DNA of 64,000 nucleotides, taken from Thermoproteota archaeon. GTDB taxonomy: Archaea > Korarchaeota > Korarchaeia > Korarchaeales > Korarchaeaceae. Where the stretch lies: contig JALSOH010000004.1 in NCBI GenBank assembly GCA_026986575.1, forward strand, positions 722,693 to 786,692, read 5' to 3'. The notes beneath the pieces were generated by a model. The model was not told the DNA's origin. It worked only from the letters and a program-made list of their open reading frames with translations, and ran no database searches. The position numbers and the translations under genes are program-made. Positions 57,259-64,000 of this stretch are shown here, one piece after another (position 1 is the first letter of the stretch; the number at the start of each line of letters is the position of its first letter).

Positions 57259-57966
57259 ATGCTCCTCGAACTTCAGAAGATAAATGCCGGATATGGGGAC
57301 CTGCAGGTCCTCTGGGATGTCGACCTCTCCGTGGACAAGGGGGAGATTGTGAGCCTGCTAGGGAGCAATGGAGCCGGGAAGACCACCACTCTAAGGGTAG
57401 TCTCGGGTCTGCTGAAGCCCTTCAGCGGGAAGGTGATGTTCAACGGCCGGGACATCACGAAGCTGCCTAGCAACAAGAGAGTTGAGATGGGCCTGGCCTT
57501 GGTGCCTGAGGGGAGGCAGCTCTTCCCGGAGATGACCGTGCTGGACAACTTGGAGATGGGCGCGTACACTAAGAGGGCTAGGGACAAGTTCCACGACACG
57601 CTCGAGTGGGTGTTCACCCTCTTCCCCAAACTGAAGGAAAGGAGGACCCAGTTAGCCGGAACAATGAGCGGCGGGGAGCAGCAGATGCTCGCAATAGCTA
57701 GAGGGCTGATGAGCAGGCCCGAGGTTCTCATGATGGACGAGCCCTCCATGGGGCTAGCGCCCAAGCTGGTCTTGGAGATATTCGGGACGGTTAAGAAGCT
57801 CAGAGAGGAGGGGGTGACCATCCTATTGGTGGAGCAGAATGCCAAGGCCGCGTTGGACGTGTCTGACAGGGCTTACATCCTAGAGACTGGTAAGATAGTT
57901 CTCCATGGACCGGCGCAGGAGCTTCTAGGAATGGATGAGGTGAGGAAGGCCTACTTGGGCATTTGA
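57259..57966 (+). CDS. livF: Branched-chain amino acid ABC transporter ATP-binding protein, LivF type (system 2)
   Basis: 235 residues with an intact active site: Walker A GSNGAGKTT, signature MSGGEQQMLAIARGL, Walker B VLMMDEPSMGLAP and H-loop LVEQNAKAAL. GAGGTGGTAAC precedes the ATG. It is the last gene of system 2, and a T-rich stretch follows. Because the partner LivG has a damaged signature motif, this subunit would supply the only complete signature of the ATPase dimer. Confidence 0.92.
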   Translation: MLLELQKINAGYGDLQVLWDVDLSVDKGEIVSLLGSNGAGKTTTLRVVSGLLKPFSGKVMFNGRDITKLPSNKRVEMGLALVPEGRQLFPEMTVLDNLEMGAYTKRARDKFHDTLEWVFTLFPKLKERRTQLAGTMSGGEQQMLAIARGLMSRPEVLMMDEPSMGLAPKLVLEIFGTVKKLREEGVTILLVEQNAKAALDVSDRAYILETGKIVLHGPAQELLGMDEVRKAYLGI

Positions 57967-57975
57967 AGAACCCCT

Positions 57976-57986
57976 CCTCCTTTTTC
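57976..57986 (+). terminator. Pyrimidine/T-run after Liv system 2
   Basis: CCTCCTTTTTC about 10 nt after the livF stop, an ordinary archaeal U-tract terminator candidate. Confidence 0.4.
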
Positions 57987-58068
57987 TCGGTATCGACCTT
58001 CCAATACGGGACAGGCGAATCGAACCCGATCAGATAGCTTATAACCCATCACCGCCCAACCTGATTGT

Positions 58069-58380
58069 ATGTTGACCCTCAAGCCGAGCAACCCTGAGAT
58101 GGCGAAGGCTTTGGTGGACTTCGCTCAGGGGGTTCAGAGGTCCTTCGGGGACAGGCTGGTCGCCCTCTACATAGCGAGGCACCCGTCCATCGAGGTCGAC
58201 GGCTACAACGCTTTGGTCGTCTTGAAGGAGGTCAGGCCCGGTGATCAGGAGCTGGCCATCAAGCTGGCAATAGAGTCGTGCAGGGAGCTGGATCCCGAGG
58301 ATCAGATAGCTCCCCTAGTTGTGGAGGAGGATGAGCTTGAGGAGGGAGAGATCCCCCCAGAGTTTCGCAGAAAAGTCTAG
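58069..58380 (+). CDS. Degenerate MNT-type nucleotidyltransferase-like protein (putative antitoxin)
   Basis: 103 residues. The N-terminal region (MAKALVDFAQGVQRSFGDRLVALYIARHPSIEVDGYNALVVLKEV) has the predicted strands of a minimal nucleotidyltransferase, but the GSxxRG...SDxD catalytic motif is missing: IARHPSIEVDGYNAL stands in its place. The rest (LAIKLAIESCRELDPEDQIAPLVVEEDELEEGE) is acidic. The overlapping HEPN gene gives the main reason for the call. A TATA-like CTTATAAC near 58037 lies 26-30 nt before the ATG. Confidence 0.55.
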   Translation: MLTLKPSNPEMAKALVDFAQGVQRSFGDRLVALYIARHPSIEVDGYNALVVLKEVRPGDQELAIKLAIESCRELDPEDQIAPLVVEEDELEEGEIPPEFRRKV

Positions 58381-58699
58381 GCTGCTATTACAACAAGCCG
58401 AGCTTGATCTCTCCCACGGGTGCTTCGAGAAATCTGCAAGCGCCTCCTATTTCGCGGTGGAGAACGCTCTCAACGCGCTTTCCCTAGGGAGACAGGGGAG
58501 CCTCCCCAAGGGATACAGGAGCAGGCTGGCCCTGATGGGCAGGTGGTTTCCTGAAGAAGCCACGGAATTCGATCGGATGCATAGGGTGCGTGTGAAGGCA
58601 GATCACTGGGACGATCTCATCCCTGAGGAGGATGCTAGGAAGCAGCTGGAAAGTGCCAAGAAGCTAGTGGAGAAGTTACTTTCCCTGCTCTCTGAGTAG
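58331..58699 (+). CDS. HEPN-domain protein (putative RNase toxin)
   Basis: 122 residues from ATG 58331, overlapping the upstream gene by 50 nt. Four helices are expected: SFAEKSRLLLQQAELDLSHG, CFEKSASASYFAVENALNALSL, then the second half with RVRVKADH. Arg87-x4-His92 is the HEPN RNase motif. HEPN toxins of this kind cleave RNA and are held by an MNT partner. No promoter of its own is visible; translation is probably coupled. Confidence 0.75.
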   Translation: MSLRRERSPQSFAEKSRLLLQQAELDLSHGCFEKSASASYFAVENALNALSLGRQGSLPKGYRSRLALMGRWFPEEATEFDRMHRVRVKADHWDDLIPEEDARKQLESAKKLVEKLLSLLSE

Positions 58700-58737
58700 G
58701 CAGCTCTGGAACCCTATTTTGACTCTGACCTTCACCT

Positions 58738-59751
58738 TCACATGCGTTCCAGCACGGCCTCAGCGACCTCGAAGGTTGTGGCATTCCCCCCGAGATCGGG
58801 GGTCAGCACACCATCCTTAACGGCCCTGTCAACCGCTTCGCGCATCCTCCTCCCTATATTACCGAGCCTTCCTTCCCGATACTTGGATCCCAACCACTCG
58901 AGCATCATGGAGGCCGCCAATATCGTTCCTAGGGGGTTGGCTATCCCCCTACCAGCTATGTCCTCCGCGGTCCCATGGATGGGTTCGAAGGCAGCATACT
59001 CGTCTCCTATTTGCGCCGAGCCGCAGAGTCCCAAGCTGCCTATCACCCCGGCGGCCACATCCGAGAGTATGTCCCCATATAAATTGGGGAGGAGCATCAC
59101 GTCGAAGGGATGATCGACCTTCACGAGCCTGTAGGCAGCGGCATCCACTATGTAATCATCCGCTTCAACGCTGGGATGCATGGAGGCCATGTGATAGAAC
59201 TCCTCGAGGAAGAGGCCGTCGCTAACCTTCAGGACGTTCTTCTTGTGGATGGCCGTGACCTTGGACCTGCCCTCCCTCTCAGCGAGCCGGAAGGCGAACT
59301 CCGCTATCCTCCTGGCACCCCTTCGAGTTACCACCCTCTTGGTGACGGCCACATCCCCTTGGAGCTCCTCCTCACCAGAGTACAAACCTTCCACGTTCTC
59401 CCTTACCATCACAAGATCCATGCGCCTGAAGGATATGCCCTCATAACTCTTGAAGGGTCGTACGTTTGCGTATAGATCGAACTCTCTCCTGATCCTCAGA
59501 TTAACGCTCGGATAGCTCCTTCCCTTGGTGGGAGTGGCAATCGGGCCCTTGAGAAGGGCGTCACTCTCCCTCAACTTATCCATCCCGCCCTCCTCTATTG
59601 GCAGCCCGGTCTCATTGAAGAAAGCCTTACCGGCCCTCACCTCCACGAACTCCGCATCCACGACCCTTTCCAGTAGGGAGAGAGTGGCGTCGATGACCTC
59701 CGGACCTATACCGTCTCCCCTTATCACTGCTATTCGGGGTCTCAAGTCCAT
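58738..59751 (-). CDS. Isocitrate / 3-isopropylmalate dehydrogenase family protein
   Basis: 337 residues from ATG 59751, which overlaps the small-subunit stop (ATGA). VIRGDGIGPEVIDATLSLL, LIRREFDLYANVRPFKSYEG-like core, VMVRENVEGLYSGEE, VTAIHKKNVLKVSDGLFLEEF, NLYGDILSDVAAGVIGSLGL and EPIHGTAEDIAGRGIANPLGTI define the family. The substrate region reads PSVNLRIRRE: Ser82, Asn84 and Arg88 have the spacing of the isocitrate-binding Ser-x-Asn-x3-Arg of isocitrate dehydrogenases, rather than the leucine-rich patch of isopropylmalate dehydrogenase. It could therefore be an NAD-isocitrate dehydrogenase; LeuB or homoisocitrate dehydrogenase remain possible. Confidence 0.85.
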   Translation of the reverse strand: MDLRPRIAVIRGDGIGPEVIDATLSLLERVVDAEFVEVRAGKAFFNETGLPIEEGGMDKLRESDALLKGPIATPTKGRSYPSVNLRIRREFDLYANVRPFKSYEGISFRRMDLVMVRENVEGLYSGEEELQGDVAVTKRVVTRRGARRIAEFAFRLAEREGRSKVTAIHKKNVLKVSDGLFLEEFYHMASMHPSVEADDYIVDAAAYRLVKVDHPFDVMLLPNLYGDILSDVAAGVIGSLGLCGSAQIGDEYAAFEPIHGTAEDIAGRGIANPLGTILAASMMLEWLGSKYREGRLGNIGRRMREAVDRAVKDGVLTPDLGGNATTFEVAEAVLERM

Positions 59752-60248
59752 CACTCCCAAGGAAGTTTCCCGTGCCTCCTGAAGTATGACTCTATCCCGC
59801 CCTCCTCTAGTAGAGACATTATCATTGGAGGGAACGGCTTGAATCTCACCTGCGTTCCCTTAGAGAGGTTCCTCACGATGCCCTCAGATAAATGGACCTC
59901 CACCATGTCCCCGTCCTCAGTTTCGATAAAAGCCTCCACCACAGGAAGCCCCACGTTTATAGCGTTCCTGTAGAAGATCCTGGCGAAGCTCTCGGCCACG
60001 ACCGCTCCTACTCCAACGAGCTTGAGAAGCCTGGCAGCGTGCTCCCTGCTCGATCCGTAGCCGAAGTTCCTTCCGGCCACTATAACATCATTAGGCCTGA
60101 TCTTCTCGCTGAACCCCGGTATGAGATCGTTGAACACGTACCGCCTCATTTCCTCTAATGTCCTGACCTTGTACTTGAGCCTGCCCGGGATTATATGATC
60201 CGTGGTGATGTGATCTCCAAGTCTCCAAGCCCTGCCCCTAATCCTCAT
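59751..60248 (-). CDS. Aconitase-family small subunit (LeuD-like)
   Basis: 165 residues. GDHITTDHIIPGR, VIVAGRNFGYGSSREHAA and AESFARIFYRNAINVGLPVVE are the swivel-domain signatures of isopropylmalate isomerase / homoaconitase small subunits. The substrate loop after IIPGR reads LKYK, unlike the YLRT or YLVY versions I recall for methanogen homoaconitase and isopropylmalate isomerase. It pairs with the large subunit encoded upstream (ATGA overlap). Substrate is undecided between citrate, homocitrate and isopropylmalate. Confidence 0.88.
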   Translation of the reverse strand: MRIRGRAWRLGDHITTDHIIPGRLKYKVRTLEEMRRYVFNDLIPGFSEKIRPNDVIVAGRNFGYGSSREHAARLLKLVGVGAVVAESFARIFYRNAINVGLPVVEAFIETEDGDMVEVHLSEGIVRNLSKGTQVRFKPFPPMIMSLLEEGGIESYFRRHGKLPWE

Positions 60249-61480
60249 GATAGCAGCCTCCTCGGGTCAGTGAGCTGTCCTCTCACAGCGGTCGCAGCTG
60301 CGGTCAGCGGGGATGCCAAGTATATCTGGCTGGATGGATGACCCATCCTCCCCGGGAAGTTCCTGGTCGAGGTGGAAACCACCACCTCTTCAGGCCCAAG
60401 CACTCCCATGTGGGCCCCTATGCACGGTCCACAGGTGGGGGGACCCATCACGCAGCCGGCCCCCATCAACTCAGCTAGGATGCCGGACTCAACCAAGGAT
60501 TCATATACCGCTCTGGATGCGGGGGCCGCGATGCATCTCACTCCCTCCCTGACCCTCCTCCCTTTGAGCACCCTCACCGTCTGTAGGAAGTCCTCGAACC
60601 TCCCTCCAGAGCAGCTACCTATGAACACCTCATCTACATTCACACCTTCCACCTCCTCCACCGGCCTCACTTTATCTACATTTCCGGGGAGCGCCACGTT
60701 CGGCTGGATTTCCCTGGCGTCAAATATGATCTCCTCCCCGTAGTCGGCGTGAGGGTCCGGTTGGAGGGGTTCCGCCTCAACGCCCCTCTCCTCCAGCCAC
60801 CTGAGGGTCACACTGTCAGCTGGCACCAGTCCCACCTTGGCCCCCATCTCGACGCTCATGTTCGATAGCACCACCCTCGAATCTAAGCTCATCTCCTCAA
60901 TCGCAGATCCTAGGAACTCCACTGCCTTGTAGTTCGCTCCATCGCTGCCTAACCTCCCTATTATCTCGAGAATTACGTCCTTAGCCATGACACCGTCCTC
61001 CAGTTTCCCCTCCACAGTGATCGCCATCGTCTCAGGTACCCTCAACCAGATCCTCCCTCTAGCCATGGCTATCGCCGCGTCGGTGCTCCCCACTCCCGTG
61101 GCGAAGGCCCCGTAGGCTCCTAGGGTCACTGTGTGGCTGTCAGCCCCCAGTACCACCATCCCGGGCCTGACTAACCCAGCTTCGGGGATGACTTGATGGC
61201 TTATCCCGTTCCCAACATCGAATATCCTGATGCCGTGCCTTGAAGCGAAGGCCCTCATCTGAATGTGCAGCGCCGCCGCCTCGGCATGCGGAGCTGGAGC
61301 CGCGTGATCTATGGTGAACACCACGTTTCCCGATAAAGAATCAAACCCTAGGCCTTCGAGCACGTCTATGGCGAGGGGCGCGGTGCCGTCGTGGGCGTAC
61401 ACCAGATCCACATTAACTACCACATGCTCGCCAGCCTCTACATCCCTCCCCAGCTTCGAGGAGAGGATCTTCTCGGTCAT
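60245..61480 (-). CDS. Aconitase-family large subunit (LeuC-like)
   Basis: 411 residues from ATG 61480, which overlaps the stop of the synthase gene (ATGA); four codons further upstream are also open. The 4Fe-4S cysteines are in IGSCSGGRFEDF and GPPTCGPCIGAHMGV, and GADSHTVTLGAYGAFATGVGSTDAAIAM with STSTRNFPGRMGHPSSQIYLASPLTAAA are diagnostic. With the small subunit it dehydrates and rehydrates a tricarboxylic or isopropylmalate-type acid. Confidence 0.9.
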   Translation of the reverse strand: MTEKILSSKLGRDVEAGEHVVVNVDLVYAHDGTAPLAIDVLEGLGFDSLSGNVVFTIDHAAPAPHAEAAALHIQMRAFASRHGIRIFDVGNGISHQVIPEAGLVRPGMVVLGADSHTVTLGAYGAFATGVGSTDAAIAMARGRIWLRVPETMAITVEGKLEDGVMAKDVILEIIGRLGSDGANYKAVEFLGSAIEEMSLDSRVVLSNMSVEMGAKVGLVPADSVTLRWLEERGVEAEPLQPDPHADYGEEIIFDAREIQPNVALPGNVDKVRPVEEVEGVNVDEVFIGSCSGGRFEDFLQTVRVLKGRRVREGVRCIAAPASRAVYESLVESGILAELMGAGCVMGPPTCGPCIGAHMGVLGPEEVVVSTSTRNFPGRMGHPSSQIYLASPLTAAATAVRGQLTDPRRLLS

Positions 61481-62781
61481 CGTCCCTCCCAAACCTCGAT
61501 CCCCTCCACCAGCTCAGGTACATATCTCCTCAGGATCCCCAGCACCTCCTCATCACTCAGAGGTTCAGTCCTCCCACCTTCAAAGAAATTCAGGACCTCT
61601 CTATAGGCCATGTCCAAGCGAGGATCTCCCTTCAGGGACATCCAGTCCTTGATCCCGGCCTTCTTCACTAGCCAGTATATCAGACCAGCCCTTCCAGAGT
61701 ATGGAGTGATCTCCACGGTGTAGGGAATCCCCAGCACCTCCTCGGGATCGAAGGGCAGATAGATGGCTGGGTTCTTGAGCAAGCCGTCGATGTGTATTCC
61801 CGCCTTCGTCCTGAACGCGTTCTCCCCTAGTATGGGGTAGAAGACCGGCACGTGGAAACCCATCCTCTGGAAGAGATCCCTCGCTTCCCTCAGTGCTCTC
61901 AAGTTTAGGGGTGATCCCTTCACCAGCTGAGCGTAGAAAAGGGCCATAGCCTCCAGTGGACAGTTACCAGCCCTCTCCCCTATGCCGAGGAGGGTGCAGT
62001 TGGACAGGGAGGCCCCGTACACCCAAGCGGCGAGGTGATTGGCCACGACTAGGTGGAAATCGTTGTGCCCGTGGAACTCCAGTTGAGTGCTCTTCAACCC
62101 GAGATCGTCCAGCAGGAGCCTTATCAGCCTAGGTATGCTTCTGGGAAGTGGAGCTTCAACGAAGGGCAGGCCCATACCCAAGGTGTCGGAGAGCTTGAAC
62201 CCCACCTCCACACCGTACCTCTCAGCCAGCCTCAGCACCTCGTCCAAGAAGGGCAGGAGGAACCCGTACACATCACACCTCGTTATGTCCTCCATCGCCA
62301 CCTTGAGCTTCAGGCCCATCTTCATACCCTCCTCCACCGCCCTGAGGTACTTGGTCTTGGCCGTCTCCCTGTCCATTCCCAGCTTGTAGGTGATATGGTA
62401 GTCTGATACGGAGGTAAGGACTATCGTCTCATCCAACCCAGCCTCCTTGACCAGTCTAAGATCTTCCAGACTGGCTCTGACCCATCCTATGGGTCTGGGG
62501 TAGGTGGCATAGTCCTTTATCCTTCTAATGACCTCTCTGTCCTTTCTAGTGTAGGGGAAGAGCTCTATGTCCCTGACAACGCCACTCCCATTATCTAGCT
62601 TAACGAGCACCTCGTAGATGGCCATCGCCTCCTCCACAGTGAAGGGCCTGCTCCCCTGCTGCCCATCCCTCAGCGTGGTATCGGTCAGTATGAGCTCATG
62701 AGTCGGAGGTCTCCTGAAAAATCTCGGAACACCCAGCTCGGGGAAGAACCAGCTTGGATCGGACGCCCCCATCCTTTTCAC
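61477..62781 (-). CDS. Acyl-CoA/keto-acid condensing synthase, LeuA superfamily (Re-citrate synthase-like)
   Basis: 434 residues. DTTLRDGQQGSRPF is the HMGL-like metal-binding start, and LEFHGHNDFHLVVANHLAAWVYGAS and GIGERAGNCPLEAM the barrel end. Several stretches recall the Re-citrate synthase branch rather than LeuA: DIELFPYTRKDREVI, TSVSDYHITYKL, EDITRCDVYGFLLPF, LPRSIPRLI. It lacks the C-terminal regulatory domain of LeuA. It could be citrate, isopropylmalate, citramalate or homocitrate synthase. GTG 62781 (or ATG 62772) starts it, close to the promoter. First gene of the four-gene operon. Confidence 0.82.
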   Translation of the reverse strand: MKRMGASDPSWFFPELGVPRFFRRPPTHELILTDTTLRDGQQGSRPFTVEEAMAIYEVLVKLDNGSGVVRDIELFPYTRKDREVIRRIKDYATYPRPIGWVRASLEDLRLVKEAGLDETIVLTSVSDYHITYKLGMDRETAKTKYLRAVEEGMKMGLKLKVAMEDITRCDVYGFLLPFLDEVLRLAERYGVEVGFKLSDTLGMGLPFVEAPLPRSIPRLIRLLLDDLGLKSTQLEFHGHNDFHLVVANHLAAWVYGASLSNCTLLGIGERAGNCPLEAMALFYAQLVKGSPLNLRALREARDLFQRMGFHVPVFYPILGENAFRTKAGIHIDGLLKNPAIYLPFDPEEVLGIPYTVEITPYSGRAGLIYWLVKKAGIKDWMSLKGDPRLDMAYREVLNFFEGGRTEPLSDEEVLGILRRYVPELVEGIEVWEGR

Positions 62782-62788
62782 CGGATTC

Positions 62789-62822
62789 GGACCAAGTGGT
62801 CCCGTGAAATATTTATACGTTC
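62789..62822 (-). promoter_or_regulatory. Promoter with palindrome for the LeuA/C/D/B-type operon
   Basis: On the minus strand GTATAAATATTTC (about 62810-62822) is a strong TATA box, placing the transcription start near 62789. At 62789-62802 the perfect inverted repeat GGACCA-AG-TGGTCC covers the predicted start, a good position for a repressor. The site lies 8 nt before the GTG. Confidence 0.5.
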
Positions 62823-62945
62823 CTTTTATCGTCGCATATTATCCGAAAATCGAATATAACGGATGTGAAACTTGTATAGCTGTAAAACGAATGATACCAC
62901 GTCTCTCGACTAAATGGAGGTTCAATATAAAAGTGATTAGGTTGG

Positions 62946-64000
62946 TCAGGTCGCCTCTTCGGGAGCAGGTAAGGGTCTCCTTCGGAGGAGGTAGATGGCC
63001 GAAACTATAGTGGCCGCACCCACTATTCCCAATCCTAGGATTGTTGGATCCAGCCGGGGCTTCTCCACCGTTACGGTCCTCATGGCGCTCACGGTTTGGG
63101 TCACAGTGACGGTCTCGGGCTGCTGAATCGCTTGGGTCTGCGTAACCGGGGCTTGGGCTTGGGCCTGCGCGGTCCGGGTGGTCTGGGTGGGCGGACCCTT
63201 CACTTCCACCACTATGTCCGTGGTGTTAACGCAGCCGCAGTCTTCAGCCTTCGCTATCAAGGTGGCCCTGTACTCCCCAGGTGGGGCGTTCCTCAGGGTT
63301 AGGTTAATCGATCCCAGCTCTCCAACCTTCAGTTTGGCTGGTAAGGAATATGAGATGCCGGATGGTAGCCCGACCATCATCAGGATCGCCTCATTCACAT
63401 CGGGAGAATCGAGAATCACGACAAGCTCCGACTTAGGACTGTCCCTAGTCAGAACCACATGGCTCGGCTTCACATCAACCGTTATCTCGCCCACCGTCCT
63501 CTCAACGAGTATCATTACCTGTCTGCTCTTGAGGAGCTCCTCGTCTCTGTACAGCTCAACGCTCATCCCATAGGTACCCGGGCTGGTTCCCTTGGGGACG
63601 GTGACCCAGAGACCGAGGTGAGTGGTCTTCGACAGCCTGCTGGGGTAGTGGCTCACGTACCACCCCGGAGGCGGGACGACCCTCAGAGTCAGGGGCTCCG
63701 TCGTCTCTCCCCCGGTTATCCCCACTGTGACCCTCACATGGAACGTGTCATCTGGCTTCACTTTAACCATCACGGGATACACGATGAGATTGACCTCCCT
63801 CTCCCCAACCCCTTCGACGGTGAGCGTGGAGTAAGCCCTGTCGCAGTAACCGTCATAACAGCCCTCAATCACGATGCTGTAGTTACCTGGGCTCATTCCA
63901 GACGTGTCTATGGTCAGAGTGGAGGTGTAGGTGTAGCAGGGGATGGCTAAGCAGTCACATGCCACAGAGTTAGGGCACATGGGATTGGGATCGAAGGTGT
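62946..64000 (-). CDS. Surface protein with beta domains, Gln/Thr-rich stalk and C-terminal anchor (N terminus outside window)
   Basis: The frame is open to the window edge, so at least 351 residues are the C-terminal part. Visible are a Cys-rich section (MCPNSVACDCLAIPCYTYTS, IEGCYDGYCDRAYS), three Ig-like domains (PLTLRVVPPPGWYVSHYPS, ILVERTVGEITVDVKPSHVV, IVVEVKGPPTQ), a low-complexity stalk (TQTTRTAQAQAQAPVTQTQA, then ETVTVTQTVSAMRTVTVEKP), a transmembrane helix (ILGLGIVGAATIVSAIYLL) and a basic RRRPLP tail. The TVTVT stalk resembles those of both Liv binding proteins. Function unknown, cell surface location likely. Confidence 0.7.
   Translation of the reverse strand, partial: TFDPNPMCPNSVACDCLAIPCYTYTSTLTIDTSGMSPGNYSIVIEGCYDGYCDRAYSTLTVEGVGEREVNLIVYPVMVKVKPDDTFHVRVTVGITGGETTEPLTLRVVPPPGWYVSHYPSRLSKTTHLGLWVTVPKGTSPGTYGMSVELYRDEELLKSRQVMILVERTVGEITVDVKPSHVVLTRDSPKSELVVILDSPDVNEAILMMVGLPSGISYSLPAKLKVGELGSINLTLRNAPPGEYRATLIAKAEDCGCVNTTDIVVEVKGPPTQTTRTAQAQAQAPVTQTQAIQQPETVTVTQTVSAMRTVTVEKPRLDPTILGLGIVGAATIVSAIYLLRRRPLPAPEEAT

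Noticed and set aside
62804-63010. 68-residue plus-strand frame between the LeuA-type operon and the edge gene
   Set aside because: Overlaps the end of the supported minus-strand surface protein. It has a CxxC pair but no ribosome-binding site or hydrophobic pattern; the AT-rich segment is better read as a divergent promoter zone.
1-64000. CRISPR array, insertion sequence, integrase or rRNA operon
   Set aside because: No regularly spaced repeats, transposase or integrase motifs, or rRNA-like sequence seen in the intergenic regions; the gaps are short and mostly promoter-like.

Overview
The window reads as a dense piece of a thermophilic archaeal chromosome, most likely a member of the Thermoproteota/Korarchaeota side of the tree. 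The evidence is indirect: heavy AGG/AGA arginine use, TATA boxes about 26 nt before many start codons (leaderless or very short leaders), Shine-Dalgarno sequences of the GGTGAT/GGAGG type, and typically archaeal families (KaiC-like ATPase, PF01637-type ATPase, MIP18-family protein, AlaX, thiamine-binding protein, DUF4443-like regulator). No rRNA, tRNA, CRISPR array, insertion sequence or integrase was recognised. The species cannot be named from this sequence alone.

Layout. 1-5.0 kb: end of a membrane-anchored protein, then a complete branched-chain amino acid (Liv-type) ABC transporter on the minus strand. 5.4-11.8 kb: surface and envelope proteins, a cysteine-synthase-like enzyme, and a divergent regulator/DUF4430 gene pair with a perfect palindrome between them. 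11.9-23.5 kb: three aminoacyl-tRNA synthetases (cysS, serS, thrS) interspersed with an ATPase, a ClC channel and a GlcD/GlcF-like oxidase pair. 23.5-29 kb: transporters, a DapA-family aldolase, a NifS-like protein that lacks the catalytic cysteine, and malic enzyme. 29-34 kb: a transglutaminase-like surface protein and an aromatic amino acid operon (aroC, a chorismate mutase-aminotransferase fusion, tyrA). 34-39.2 kb: a minus-strand operon of nitrilase, surface protein, aldo/keto reductase, an unrecognised protein and spermidine synthase.

39.2-43 kb: the least explained region, a tightly overlapping minus-strand operon of seven very small membrane proteins, including two (27 and 42 aa) that are too short for routine ORF calling and a VirB2/TrbC-shaped protein, preceded by a CARDB-type surface protein. 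43-51.4 kb: AlaX, a PPP-family phosphatase operon with a thioredoxin-like and a CPBP protease, an SDH-family protease, a MIP18-family protein, a saccharopine-dehydrogenase-like protein, and a KaiC-like/RecB-like/PEBP gene run. 51.6-58 kb: a class III aminotransferase and a second complete Liv-type transporter that share a promoter sequence. 58-64 kb: a HEPN/MNT toxin-antitoxin pair, a four-gene LeuA/LeuC/LeuD/LeuB-type operon that may instead be an oxidative TCA arm, and a truncated surface protein.

Taken together the genes suggest an organism that imports amino acids through two Liv systems, interconverts them with several PLP enzymes, keeps at least part of aromatic synthesis and a route to 2-oxoglutarate or leucine, and displays many stalk-anchored surface proteins. 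All functional calls rest on motifs read by eye, without database searches.
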